Counted from the stretch's first letter, positions 8,866 through 17,719 are shown. The stretch is DNA of 64,000 nucleotides from Telluria sp042683405 (GCF_042683405.1 NZ_JBHUJS010000001.1:186001-250000); one strand, 5' to 3'. Numbers and translations: made by a program. The notes: generated from the sequence alone by a model not told the origin.

Positions 8866-9894
8866 ATGACTGAAGCCGTCACCTTCCACCCTGCCGTCCG
8901 CCCGGTCAAGCTGCCAGAAGCCGCGGCATGGCCGCTCGCCGACGTGCTGGCGCTGTTCGAACTGCCGTTCAACGAGCTGATGTTCCGCGCGCAGGAAGTG
9001 CACCGCGCCCACTGGCCGAACGGCGACGTCGAACTGGCTACCCTGCTGTCGATCAAGACCGGCGGCTGCGAAGAAGACTGCAACTACTGCCCGCAGGCCG
9101 CCCGCTACGACACCGGCGTCGAGGCGAAGAAGCTGCTCGACCTGGACACCGTGCTCGATGCCGCGCGCGAAGCGAAATCGCACGGCGCGACGCGCTTCTG
9201 CATGGGCGCCGCATGGCGCAGCCCGAAGGAACGCGACATGGAAAAGGTCGAGGCGATGGTGCGCGAAGTGAAGGCGCTGGGCCTGGAAACCTGCGCCACC
9301 CTCGGCATGCTGGAGGAAGGCCAGGCGGACCGCCTGAAGAACGCGGGCCTGGACTACTACAACCACAACATCGACACCTCGCCTGACTTCTACGACAACG
9401 TGATCTCGACCCGCGAATACCAGGACCGCCTGGATACGCTGGGCCGCGTGCGCCAGGCCGGCCTGAAGGTCTGCTGCGGCGGCATCGTCGGCATGGGCGA
9501 ATCGCGCGAACAGCGCGCCGGCCTGATCGCGCAGCTGGCGAACATGAACCCGTATCCGGAATCAGTGCCGGTCAACCACCTGGTGCAGGTCGAGGGCACG
9601 CCGCTGCACGGCATCGATCCGCTCGACCCGATCGAATTCGTGCGCACCATCGCGGTGGCGCGCATCACCATGCCGCAGGCGCGCGTGCGCCTTTCCGCAG
9701 GGCGCCGCCAGATGGGCGAAGCGGTGCAGGCGATGTGCTTCATGGCGGGCGCCAACTCGATCTTCTACGGCGACAAGCTGCTGACCACCGAGAACCCGGA
9801 AGCGGAAGACGACCGCGCGCTGCTGGCGCGCCTGGGCCTGTCCACCCGCGCCGCGACGCTCGACTCGGCGCCAAAGGAAAAGTGCGGCTGCTGA
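8866..9894 (+). CDS. bioB: Biotin synthase
   Basis: 342 residues. The start at 8866 is chosen because AAAGGA stands 7 nt upstream; the frame extends to 8845 but without a better ribosome site. The radical-SAM motif is CxxxCxxC in GGCEEDCNYCPQ, followed by FCMGAAWR, YYNHNIDTS and CCGGIVGMGES. It inserts sulfur into dethiobiotin, the last step of biotin synthesis. It ends in a Cys-rich tail (KEKCGC). liuD follows after 52 bp, so the biotin block is flanked on both sides by methylcrotonyl-CoA carboxylase genes. Confidence 0.97.
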   Translation: MTEAVTFHPAVRPVKLPEAAAWPLADVLALFELPFNELMFRAQEVHRAHWPNGDVELATLLSIKTGGCEEDCNYCPQAARYDTGVEAKKLLDLDTVLDAAREAKSHGATRFCMGAAWRSPKERDMEKVEAMVREVKALGLETCATLGMLEEGQADRLKNAGLDYYNHNIDTSPDFYDNVISTREYQDRLDTLGRVRQAGLKVCCGGIVGMGESREQRAGLIAQLANMNPYPESVPVNHLVQVEGTPLHGIDPLDPIEFVRTIAVARITMPQARVRLSAGRRQMGEAVQAMCFMAGANSIFYGDKLLTTENPEAEDDRALLARLGLSTRAATLDSAPKEKCGC

Positions 9895-9946
9895 TCACGC
9901 TGCCCGCGGCCAGACCTTCGACATCATAAAAACGAAAGACACCAGC

Positions 9947-11971
9947 ATGTTCAAGAAAATCCTCATCGCAAACCGTGGCGAAATCGCCTGCCGTGTCGCC
10001 GCCACCGCGCGCCGCATGGGTATCCGCACCGTGGCCGTGTATTCGGAGGCGGACGCCAACTCGAAGCACGTGGCGGTATGCGATGAGGCGGTCCTGATCG
10101 GACCTGCGCCGGCCAAGGAAAGCTACCTGGTTGGCGACAGGATCATTGCGGTGGCGCTGGCGACAGGGGCGGAAGCGATCCACCCGGGCTACGGCTTCCT
10201 GTCCGAGAACGCGGAATTCGCGGAAGCGTGCGAGCAGGCCGGCCTGGTCTTCATCGGCCCGCCCGCATCGTCGATGCGCGCGATGGGCTCCAAGTCCGCC
10301 GCCAAGTCGCTGATGGAGACGGCCAGCGTGCCGCTGGTGCCTGGCTACCATGGCGACAACCAGGACCCGGACTTCCTGCAGCAGCAGGTCGACCGCATCG
10401 GCTACCCGGTGCTGCTCAAGGCCAGCGCGGGCGGCGGCGGCAAGGGCATGCGCGTGGTCGAGAAGGCCGAAGACTTCAAGGCTGCGCTGGCGTCCTGCAA
10501 GCGCGAGGCGATCAGCTCCTTCGGCGACGACAAGGTGCTGGCCGAGAAGTACCTGATCCGTCCGCGCCACATCGAGATCCAGGTGTTCGCGGACAAGCAC
10601 GGCAACTGCGTCTACCTGCACGAGCGCGACTGCTCGGTGCAGCGCCGCCACCAGAAGGTGCTGGAAGAAGCGCCGGCGCCGGGCATGACGCCTGAACGCC
10701 GCGCGGCGATGGGCGAGGCGGCCGTCAACGCGGCCAAGGCGGTCGGCTATGTCGGCGCGGGCACGGTGGAGTTCATCGCCAACCAGGACGGCTCCTTCTA
10801 CTTCATGGAGATGAACACCCGCCTGCAGGTGGAGCACCCGGTCACCGAAATGATCACCGGGACCGACCTGGTGGAATGGCAGCTGCGCGTGGCCGCCGGC
10901 CAGCCGCTGCCGAAGAAGCAGGAACAACTGTTCATCCACGGCCATTCGATCGAAGCGCGCGTGTATGCGGAGAATCCGGAGAAGGGCTTCCTGCCGTCGA
11001 TCGGCACGCTGCGCCACATGGGAACGCCGGACGGCGTGTCGTTCGAACTGGGCGGCACCCCGGGCGTCGCTCCGGCGCCGGTGCGTATCGATTCGGGCGT
11101 GCGCGAAGGCGACGCCATCTCGCCGTTCTACGATCCGATGATCGCCAAGCTGATCGTCTGGGGTGCGGACCGCACGCAGGCGCTGGCGCGCATGTCGCAG
11201 GCCCTGTCGGAGTTCCAGATCGTGGGCCTGGCCACCAATATCGCATTCCTGAAGCGCCTGGTGGAAGGCGACGCCTTCGCCACGGCCGACCTGGACACGG
11301 GCCTCATCGACCGCAATGGCGATGCGCTGTTCCCGCCGCCGCGTTCCGTGCCGCTGGGCGCACTCGCGCTGGCCGCGGTCGCGCTGATCGAAGGCGAAAA
11401 GGACACCTCCGCCAGCGTCGCCGCCAACCCGGCCGACCCGTGGGGCAATGCGCGCGGCTGGCGCCTGAACGCGGCCTACCAGCGCCAGCTCGCGTTTGCG
11501 GACGAGAACAAGCGCTACGACGTGACCGTCAAGTACGAATCGCACGGCTGGACCCTGTCCTACGGCGGGATCGAAGTGCCGATGTCGCTGGCCTCGCGCA
11601 GCGGACCCGAGTTCTCGATCAAGCTGGGCGAAACCTCGATGCACGCGACCGTGCGCCGCGACGGCGACCTGTTCCACGTGTTCACCGGCGGGCGCCACTT
11701 CCAGCTGGCCTACGACGACCCGATGGCGCACGTGGGCGAGACCGAAGCGCATGGCGGCCGCCTGACCGCGCCGATGCCGGGCAAGGTCGTCGCCGTGATC
11801 GCCGCCAAGGGCAAGGAAGTCAAAAAGGGCGACCCGTTGATCATCATGGAAGCGATGAAGATGGAGCACACCATTTCGGCGCCTGGCGACGGGCTGGTGG
11901 AAGATGTGCTGTACAACGTCGGCGACCAGGTCGCGGACGGTGCTCCGCTGATCGAGTTCAAGGCAGCGTAA
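9947..11971 (+). CDS. liuD: Methylcrotonoyl-CoA carboxylase, biotin-carrying (alpha) subunit
   Basis: 674 residues with the standard order: biotin carboxylase N domain (KILIANRGEIACRV), ATP-grasp domain with the GGGGKGMRVV loop and MEMNTRLQVEHPVTE, biotin carboxylase C domain, and a C-terminal biotinyl domain with EAMKMEHT. The biotinylated lysine is K638. It carboxylates biotin with bicarbonate and ATP and hands CO2 to LiuB. It is the direct consumer of the biotin made by the four genes immediately upstream. Only 3 bp separate it from the next gene. Confidence 0.95.
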   Translation: MFKKILIANRGEIACRVAATARRMGIRTVAVYSEADANSKHVAVCDEAVLIGPAPAKESYLVGDRIIAVALATGAEAIHPGYGFLSENAEFAEACEQAGLVFIGPPASSMRAMGSKSAAKSLMETASVPLVPGYHGDNQDPDFLQQQVDRIGYPVLLKASAGGGGKGMRVVEKAEDFKAALASCKREAISSFGDDKVLAEKYLIRPRHIEIQVFADKHGNCVYLHERDCSVQRRHQKVLEEAPAPGMTPERRAAMGEAAVNAAKAVGYVGAGTVEFIANQDGSFYFMEMNTRLQVEHPVTEMITGTDLVEWQLRVAAGQPLPKKQEQLFIHGHSIEARVYAENPEKGFLPSIGTLRHMGTPDGVSFELGGTPGVAPAPVRIDSGVREGDAISPFYDPMIAKLIVWGADRTQALARMSQALSEFQIVGLATNIAFLKRLVEGDAFATADLDTGLIDRNGDALFPPPRSVPLGALALAAVALIEGEKDTSASVAANPADPWGNARGWRLNAAYQRQLAFADENKRYDVTVKYESHGWTLSYGGIEVPMSLASRSGPEFSIKLGETSMHATVRRDGDLFHVFTGGRHFQLAYDDPMAHVGETEAHGGRLTAPMPGKVVAVIAAKGKEVKKGDPLIIMEAMKMEHTISAPGDGLVEDVLYNVGDQVADGAPLIEFKAA

Positions 11972-11974
11972 GCC

Positions 11975-12904
11975 ATGCGCATCCTGCTCCACCGTGCCGA
12001 CGGTAACACCGCGCCCTGGGTAGCGGACTTCGCGCAGGCGCTGCCCGAAGCCGAAGTCGTGGCCTGGAAGGAGGGCGAAGCGGTCGCGCCTTGCGATTAC
12101 GCGGTACTGTGGTCCCCGCCGGCGGCACTGGTCCCCGAGCTGCAGCACGTGAAGGCGATCTTCCTGACCGGTGCGGGCGTCGACGCCATCATGAAATTCA
12201 ACGACCAGCTGCCGGACGTGCCGATCATCCGCCTCGGCGACGCCGGCATGGCCGTGCAGATGGCGGAATACGTCCTGCACGCCGTGCTGGGTTACTACCG
12301 CCGCATGCCGGAGTACGAGGCGCAGGCGCGCCGCGGCGAATGGAAGCAGCTGCCGCAGCACCGCAAGGAAGACTTCACGGTGGGCGTGCTCGGTACGGGC
12401 GTGCTGGGCATGCGCGTGGTCGAGGCGCTGCGCCATTTCGGCTTTCCTGTGCGCGGCTGGAGCCGTTCGGCCAAGTCGATCGAAGGTGTCGCATCCTTCG
12501 CCGGGATGGAATCGCTCGACGGTTTCCTGGCCGGTTCGCGCGTGCTGGTCAATATGCTGCCGTTGACCCCTGAGACGAACGAATTGCTAAACCATGCGCG
12601 CCTGTCGCGCCTGCCCAAGGGCGCGTACCTTGTGAATGTGGCGCGCGGCGCGCATATTGTGGAAAATGATCTGCTGGAGCTGGTGAAGTCCGGCCATATT
12701 GCGGGCGCCACGCTGGACGTGTTCGCAAACGAGCCATTGCCGGCTGCGCACCCGTTCTGGAGCGAGCCGCGCATCACCATCACGCCGCATGTCTCCGCGC
12801 TGACGCTGCGCACCGAGAGCGTGCAGCAGATCGCAGGCAAAATGCGCGCGCTGGCGCGCAACGAACCGGTCGCCGATGTGGTGGACCGCCAACGAGGATA
12901 CTGA
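11975..12904 (+). CDS. D-2-hydroxyacid dehydrogenase, GhrA-like (glyoxylate/hydroxypyruvate reductase A)
   Basis: 309 residues. The NAD(P)-binding motif is GTGVLG (140-145), and the catalytic set is R224 (NVARGAH), E253 (FANEPLP) and H272 (TPHVSA), which fits the GhrA subgroup of D-2-hydroxyacid dehydrogenases. Such enzymes reduce 2-oxo acids such as glyoxylate or hydroxypyruvate. It sits 3 bp after liuD and one base before liuE, so it is surely co-transcribed, although it has no textbook role in leucine degradation. A branched 2-oxo or 2-hydroxy acid substrate is possible but unproven. Confidence 0.85.
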   Translation: MRILLHRADGNTAPWVADFAQALPEAEVVAWKEGEAVAPCDYAVLWSPPAALVPELQHVKAIFLTGAGVDAIMKFNDQLPDVPIIRLGDAGMAVQMAEYVLHAVLGYYRRMPEYEAQARRGEWKQLPQHRKEDFTVGVLGTGVLGMRVVEALRHFGFPVRGWSRSAKSIEGVASFAGMESLDGFLAGSRVLVNMLPLTPETNELLNHARLSRLPKGAYLVNVARGAHIVENDLLELVKSGHIAGATLDVFANEPLPAAHPFWSEPRITITPHVSALTLRTESVQQIAGKMRALARNEPVADVVDRQRGY

Positions 12905-12905
12905 A

Positions 12906-13817
12906 ATGAACGCACTGCCACGCAAGGTCAAGATCGTCGAAGTCGGTCCACGCGACGGGCTGCAGAACGAGAAGGAGTCGGTTCCGGCCGACGTGAAGGT
13001 CCAGCTGGTGGATATGCTGTCCGCAGCGGGCTTCCCTAACATCGAAGCGGCATCGTTCGTGTCGCCCAAGTGGGTGCCGCAAATGGCGACCAGCGCCGAA
13101 GTCATGGCGCGAATCGCGCGTCGTCCCGGCGCCATCTATTCCGCGCTGACGCCGAACATGCAGGGCTTTGAAGCGGCGCTGGCGGCGAAGGCCGACGAGG
13201 TGGTGATCTTTGGCGCGGCGTCCGAGGCGTTCTCGCAGAAGAACATCAATTGCTCGATCGCGGAATCGATCGCGCGCTTCGAGCCGGTGGCAAAGGCGGC
13301 GAAGGACAATGGTTTGCGCCTGCGCGCATCCATCAGCACGGCCTTCGGCTGCCCTTACCAGGGCGAGGTGCCGCTGGAATCGGTGGCGGACGTGGTGCGC
13401 CGCATGCGCGACCTGGGCTGCGACGAAATCGACATTGCCGACACCATTGGCGTGTCCACCCCGCGCAAAACGCAGGCCGTCATGGAAACCGCGGCGCGGG
13501 AATTCCACCTGGACCGCATCGCCGGCCACTTCCACGACACCTACGGGCAGGCGCTGGCGAACATCTACGCCAGCCTGGAGATCGGCGTATCGATCTTCCA
13601 CTCGTCCGTCTCGGGCCTGGGCGGTTGCCCGTACGCCAAGGGCGCGACCGGCAATGTCGCGACCGAAGACGTGATCTACATGCTGAACGGGCTGGGGATC
13701 GAGACCGGGATCGACCTCGACAAGGTGGTGGACGCGGGCCTGTTCATCACCGGCCACCTGGGCCGCAAGGGCGTCAGCCGCGCCGGCAACGCCATCGCCG
13801 CCAAACGCGCCGGATAA
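12906..13817 (+). CDS. liuE: Hydroxymethylglutaryl-CoA lyase
   Basis: 303 residues from the ATG at 12906; the open frame reaches 12876, but only within the upstream gene. The DRE-TIM aldolase signature is VGPRDGLQNEK (about 14-24), and the C-terminal active-site loop is GLGGCPYAKGATGNVATED, which identifies HMG-CoA lyase rather than a 2-isopropylmalate synthase relative. It cleaves HMG-CoA to acetoacetate and acetyl-CoA, the last step of leucine degradation. It is the final gene of the operon; a strong hairpin follows 37 bp after its stop. Confidence 0.95.
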   Translation: MNALPRKVKIVEVGPRDGLQNEKESVPADVKVQLVDMLSAAGFPNIEAASFVSPKWVPQMATSAEVMARIARRPGAIYSALTPNMQGFEAALAAKADEVVIFGAASEAFSQKNINCSIAESIARFEPVAKAAKDNGLRLRASISTAFGCPYQGEVPLESVADVVRRMRDLGCDEIDIADTIGVSTPRKTQAVMETAAREFHLDRIAGHFHDTYGQALANIYASLEIGVSIFHSSVSGLGGCPYAKGATGNVATEDVIYMLNGLGIETGIDLDKVVDAGLFITGHLGRKGVSRAGNAIAAKRAG

Positions 13818-13848
13818 GGAAGGGGGCGGCGCCCCCCGGCCCCGAACG

Positions 13849-13879
13849 AAAAAAGGCTGAACCGAAGTTCAGCCTTTTT
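13849..13879. terminator. Bidirectional rho-independent terminator
   Basis: An 8-bp perfect stem (GGCTGAAC at 13855-13862, GTTCAGCC at 13867-13874) with a CGAA tetraloop. It is preceded by six A and followed by five T, so it works in both directions. It closes the liu/bio operon on the plus strand and the convergent tRNA-Pro gene on the minus strand. Confidence 0.93.
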
Positions 13880-13888
13880 CTTGAATCT

Positions 13889-13965
<77 letters not shown>

Positions 13966-13975
13966 AAGAAGCAAG

Positions 13976-14004
13976 ATCATACAGTCGTTCAACTCATCGG
14001 TCAA
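13976..14004 (-). promoter_or_regulatory. Sigma-70 promoter of tRNA-Pro
   Basis: On the minus strand, TTGACC (-35, 13999-14004) is followed by a 17-bp spacer and TATGAT (-10, 13976-13981). Initiation would fall a few bases before the tRNA 5' end at 13965. The match to consensus and the spacing are both near ideal. Confidence 0.8.
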
Positions 14005-14110
14005 GGGTGTCCAGCGGAATTTGTATGCCAGGCGGCAGGAAACTAAATGTAACGCCTCTTATCAGATTCCTAATTTATGAGAGCATACCGTTCTCTCAGG
14101 GGGACGACTT

Positions 14111-14758
14111 TTGTACAGCAATCCGGATTTCATGCGACCGCAGCCGAATCGCCGCCTGGGCGTCGGTATCGCCGCATCGCTGGCCGCGCATATCCTGCTG
14201 CTGCTGGCCTTTCGCGCCGATTCGCTGCGCGAGCTGGTCACGGAGCCGTCCACACAGGCAAAGGCCATGCTGGTGTGGATCAAGCCGAAGCCACCGCTTC
14301 CCGAGCCGGAACGCATCGTCGAGCGCCGCCCGTCCGACACCCCGTCGCGTGCGAAACCCGCGGCAAGCAAAAGAACCGCCCAGGACACCAGTCCGGCGAC
14401 GGACCAGGACAGCGAAGACGCCAGCGTCCCGCAGCCCCTCATCGCCGTCGACCGCAGCACCGTGCCCGACCCTTTTTATGTGCAGCCGGCGCCGCAGGAG
14501 AAGACCTTCGACATGGCAGCCGCGCGCGCCGCAGCACGCCGGGTAGCGACCAGCGCCGATCCGGCGCGGGCGGACCTGCCGGTCGGCCAGTTCGACAAGG
14601 AGCGCAACCGCGTCAAGCCGCAGCCAAGCAAGGAGGCGAGGGCAATAGCCAGCGCCGAGCGGCCGGACTGCAAGGATGGAATCCCCGGACCGCTCGGCGG
14701 GCTGCTGTCACCTCTGAACCTACTAATGGATAAGAAAGACCACGGATGCAAGTGGTGA
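14111..14758 (+). CDS. Hypothetical protein with TonB-like N-terminal membrane anchor
   Basis: 215 residues if translation starts at the TTG at 14111, preferred because CAGGGGGA lies 6 nt upstream; an ATG at 14132 is the alternative. One hydrophobic segment (about 18-34, GIAASLAAHILLLLAF) is followed by a Pro/Lys-rich linker (WIKPKPPLPEPE), as in TonB-type energy transducers. The C-terminus lacks a recognisable TonB domain and ends in a short Cys-containing segment (DCKDGIPGPLGGLLS). No exbB/exbD is near. It is probably a single-pass inner-membrane protein with a periplasmic tail; function unknown. Confidence 0.65.
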   Translation: MYSNPDFMRPQPNRRLGVGIAASLAAHILLLLAFRADSLRELVTEPSTQAKAMLVWIKPKPPLPEPERIVERRPSDTPSRAKPAASKRTAQDTSPATDQDSEDASVPQPLIAVDRSTVPDPFYVQPAPQEKTFDMAAARAAARRVATSADPARADLPVGQFDKERNRVKPQPSKEARAIASAERPDCKDGIPGPLGGLLSPLNLLMDKKDHGCKW

Positions 14759-14860
14759 CACGGACCGGCGGACGTACGGCACGCCCCCGAACCTATCGCG
14801 CTGCACGGACACCAGCCCGCGTCACGTAGAGTTGGACAGGGCCGGTTCCGCTAAGTTGCG

Positions 14861-15772
14861 CTAAATATCGCGCGCACTTTTGATCTGGAGCGCCTTCTCG
14901 TACAGCGCGTTCTTTTTGCCCCCGCTGATTTGCGCTGCCAGCGCCGCGGCCTGCTTGACGGGCAACTCTTCCAGCAGGATGCGCAGGACGCGCTCCGCTT
15001 CGGCCTCCGCCGCGTCGGTTTCGGCCGGCGCGCCTTCCACCAGCACCACGAACTCGCCGCGCTGGCGGTGCTGGTCACCCTTGACCCACGTGAGCGCCTC
15101 GGAGACCGGGCAGCGGTGGATCTCCTCGAACATCTTGGTCAGTTCCCGCGCGAACACTACCTGGCGCCCGGGAGGGAAGGTTGCCGCCAGCGACTCGACG
15201 CAATCGACGATGCGGTGCGGCGCCTCATAGATTACGAGCGTGGCGGGCATCCTGGCCAGTTCCGCCAGCGCCGACTCGCGCTGCTTGGGCTTGGCCGGCA
15301 GGAAGCCGACGAAGTGGAACTGGTCGTTGACCAAGCCACTGGCCGAGAGCGCAGCGATGGCGGCGGAGGCGCCGGGCAGCGGGATGACGCGCAAGCCGGC
15401 GTTGCGCACCGCGTCCACGATGCGCGCACCCGGATCGGAGACCGCCGGAGTGCCGGCGTCCGACACCAGGGCGATGCGCTCGCCGGCGTGCAGGCGCGCG
15501 ACGATCTTCTCGGCCACTTCGCGCTCGTTATGCTGGTGCGCCGCGATCATCTGCTTGTCCAGCCCGAAGCGGGCGAACAGCGCACTGGTGTTGCGGGTAT
15601 CCTCGCAGGCGACCGCGTCGGCCAGTTCCAGCAGGTGCAGCGCGCGCAGCGTGATGTCGGCCACGTTGCCGATCGGCGTGGCGACCACGTACAGCGTCCC
15701 GGCGGGGTACGACTGGAGGGCGGGTTCGCCCATCACGGGGAGCTGGGACAGGGGGCGGGCTGGCTGGGTCAT
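14861..15772 (-). CDS. rsmI: 16S rRNA (cytidine(1402)-2'-O)-methyltransferase
   Basis: 303 residues from the ATG at 15772; the open frame runs upstream to 16036, but those codons cover the intergenic region and yraN. SAM-dependent tetrapyrrole-methylase fold: LYVVATPIGNVADITLRAL, CEDTRNTSALFARFGL, LVSDAGTPAVSDPGARIV and VIPLPGASAAIAALSASGL are RsmI signatures. It 2'-O-methylates C1402 in the 16S rRNA decoding centre. It is divergent from yraN, as in many proteobacteria. Confidence 0.95.
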   Translation of the reverse strand: MTQPARPLSQLPVMGEPALQSYPAGTLYVVATPIGNVADITLRALHLLELADAVACEDTRNTSALFARFGLDKQMIAAHQHNEREVAEKIVARLHAGERIALVSDAGTPAVSDPGARIVDAVRNAGLRVIPLPGASAAIAALSASGLVNDQFHFVGFLPAKPKQRESALAELARMPATLVIYEAPHRIVDCVESLAATFPPGRQVVFARELTKMFEEIHRCPVSEALTWVKGDQHRQRGEFVVLVEGAPAETDAAEAEAERVLRILLEELPVKQAAALAAQISGGKKNALYEKALQIKSARDI

Positions 15773-15851
15773 CGGCACTTTCGGTGGGCTGCGTTGGCGG
15801 GGGCGATTGTGCGCTCCCGCCAACGCGTTGACAAGCGCGCACGCCTCGCAT

Positions 15852-15888
15852 TTGGCGGAATCCGCCATGTCATGACCGATTCCGCCAA
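15852..15888. repeat. Palindromic intergenic repeat, copy 2 of the TTGGCGGAATCGG family
   Basis: Left arm TTGGCGGAATC (15852-15862) and its exact complement (15878-15888) flank CGCCATGTCATGACC. The outer 11 bp match the arms of the copy at 2621. It lies between the divergent rsmI and yraN genes, so here it cannot simply be a shared 3' terminator. GGGCACAGTCCCC, a relative of the second repeat family, follows within 5 bp. Confidence 0.75.
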
Positions 15889-15971
15889 GACGGGCACAGT
15901 CCCCTTCGATGCGAACTTTGGAGTGAATGCACGGTCTATAGCTGAGCGAACGTCGAAACGGGAGGCCCATC

Positions 15972-16334
15972 GTGTGGCACGAGCATTTGTCAGCCAGGCA
16001 GAAGCAGGGCCAGCTATGGGAGCAGCGAGCGCTCACTTACCTCGGCATGCGGGGCCTCACGCTGGTCGAGGCCAACTACGCCTGCCGCGGCGGCGAGATC
16101 GACCTGGTCATGCGCGACCGCGACACGATCGTCTTCGTGGAGGTGCGCCAGCGCGAGGACTGCCGCTACGGAGGGGCGTTGGCCAGCATCTCGCCCGCCA
16201 AGGTCCGCCGCCTGGTGCGCGCCGCCCAGACCTACCTGCTGCGCTACACGCGGCTGCCGCCCTGCCGCTTCGACGTGCTGGCCGTCGACGGCGACCAGAT
16301 CGACTGGATCCGGAACGCACTCTGGTTGACGTGA
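15972..16334 (+). CDS. yraN: YraN family (UPF0102) endonuclease-like protein
   Basis: 120 residues, starting at GTG. The family core is present: GQLWEQRALTYLGMRGLTLVEANY, then GGEIDLVMRDRDTIVFVEVRQR, a PD-(D/E)xK-like arrangement in which the usual lysine (EVK) is replaced by arginine (EVR), and ASISPAKVRRLVRAAQTYLL. The precise biochemical role is unsettled. Synteny with rsmI, diaA and a BON lipoprotein mirrors the E. coli yraL-yraM-yraN-diaA-yraP region. Confidence 0.9.
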   Translation: MWHEHLSARQKQGQLWEQRALTYLGMRGLTLVEANYACRGGEIDLVMRDRDTIVFVEVRQREDCRYGGALASISPAKVRRLVRAAQTYLLRYTRLPPCRFDVLAVDGDQIDWIRNALWLT

Positions 16335-16385
16335 TTCCCCGGAGCTGTGCCAGCCAATCATCCGGTCAACAGCAACCGATGATTG

Positions 16386-16910
16386 TCAGGGCGTGCCTGC
16401 TGCTGCCTTGATCGTCGCCAGGTACGCCTCCTGAACCAGCTTGGCTTTGAATGTGTGATCTCTCATTACGCCATCATCGTCCTTCTTGTGTTCCTTGAAA
16501 GTCCCATTCTGATCAAATATACACAGGTGGAAGAGAGCGACATCGACAAAGGCGGCTTTGGAATCGGCGCTGGTCAATTTCACGAACAGCTCTTCGAATT
16601 CCTTGCGATGAGTGACATCCAAACCCTGCAGCTTTCCCATCAAGTCACCGATCTTCAAAGCGTCGTCGGCTTTCGACTTTGTCGTTTTTGCACCGCTCGC
16701 AGTCAATACGCAACGGTTGCCTTTTCCGTCGACCACGGCAGCGCTCGAGTACGGCGGCCACAAATAGATAGCGCCTCCTTCGGTGACTTTGCCGGGGCTC
16801 GCATAGGTTGTTATCGGGATTTCCGGTTCACTTGTGCCGACCGGTTGGAGGCCGCTGCACGCGCTTGCGAGAACACTGGCGGTGGTGAGCAGGGTGAGTT
16901 TAGTATGCAT
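16386..16910 (-). CDS. Hypothetical lipoprotein
   Basis: 174 residues from the ATG at 16910, which has GAAGGGG 7 nt upstream; the open frame extends to 16991 without support. The N-terminus MHTKLTLLTTASVLASAC is a signal peptide with an atypical lipobox (ASAC), so C18 may be lipidated. The rest is soluble, with no recognised domain. Base composition is lower in GC than its neighbours. It is inverted relative to yraN and diaA and occupies the interval where enterobacteria differ, suggesting insertion. Confidence 0.75.
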   Translation of the reverse strand: MHTKLTLLTTASVLASACSGLQPVGTSEPEIPITTYASPGKVTEGGAIYLWPPYSSAAVVDGKGNRCVLTASGAKTTKSKADDALKIGDLMGKLQGLDVTHRKEFEELFVKLTSADSKAAFVDVALFHLCIFDQNGTFKEHKKDDDGVMRDHTFKAKLVQEAYLATIKAAAGTP

Positions 16911-17122
16911 AGCCGTACCCCTTCGGAAAGATGAATATGGGCCGCCGTGAGGCAGATTCCGGTTTGACAGCCGAACAACCGCCAGGTTCAATCTGAGGGG
17001 ACCGGGAATTCACAATAGGGAGCTCTGCTACAACTGGTCTTAGACTTAAGCCGCTCTAAGGTGTAAGCAATTTTTACTGCTCTTGAGCCCTTAGCGTTGC
17101 CGCTGCACTATAATCGGCAACT

Positions 17123-17719
17123 ATGAACTCCGACCGCATCCTAGCGCACTTCCAGGAAAGTGCCGAACTCAAGCTTTCGTCCGCCAACGCGCTCACCCAA
17201 CCGATCTCGCAAGCCGTCGATATCATGTTTTCCGCTCTCGCGAACGGGAACAAGATCCTCGCCTGCGGCAACGGCGGCTCCGCTGCCGACTGCCAGCACT
17301 TTGCCGCCGAACTGGTCGGCCGCTTCGAACGCGAGCGCAATCCGCTGCCGGCGCTGGCCCTGACCACCGACACCTCGATCATGACGGCGGTGGGCAACGA
17401 CTACAGCTACCGCGACATCTTCTCCAAGCAGGTGCAGGCATTCGGCCAGCCGGGCGACGTGCTGCTGGCGATTTCCACCTCCGGCAATTCGGCCAACGTG
17501 CTGGCAGCGGCCGAAGCCGCGCTGGAACGCGAAATGCGCGTGGTGGCCATGACCGGCAAGGATGGCGGCGCGCTGGCGCGCATGCTGACCGACCTTGACG
17601 TCCACATCAACGTGCCGCATTCGCGCACCGCGCGCATCCAGGAAGTCCACCTGGTCACGATTCACTGCATTTGCGACGGCATCGACGTCGCGCTGTTCGG
17701 AGGAGACGAGAATGAATAA
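17123..17719 (+). CDS. diaA: SIS-domain protein, DiaA / phosphoheptose isomerase type
   Basis: 198 residues. One SIS domain with CGNGGSAADCQHFAAELVGRF (about 48-68) and ISTSGNSANVL is shared by GmhA (sedoheptulose-7-phosphate isomerase) and DiaA (DnaA-binding initiation factor). Context favours DiaA: it follows rsmI and yraN and overlaps a BON lipoprotein gene by 8 nt, as in E. coli. No heptose-pathway gene is adjacent. A TATAAT hexamer at 17109-17114 sits only 8 nt before the ATG; no good -35 is spaced to it. Confidence 0.85.
   Translation: MNSDRILAHFQESAELKLSSANALTQPISQAVDIMFSALANGNKILACGNGGSAADCQHFAAELVGRFERERNPLPALALTTDTSIMTAVGNDYSYRDIFSKQVQAFGQPGDVLLAISTSGNSANVLAAAEAALEREMRVVAMTGKDGGALARMLTDLDVHINVPHSRTARIQEVHLVTIHCICDGIDVALFGGDENE

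Noticed and set aside
9740..12436. 898-codon open frame on the minus strand opposite bioB, liuD and the GhrA-like gene
   Set aside because: Shadow of high-GC coding on the other strand: Arg/His/Ala-rich, no domain, and opposite clearly identified enzymes.
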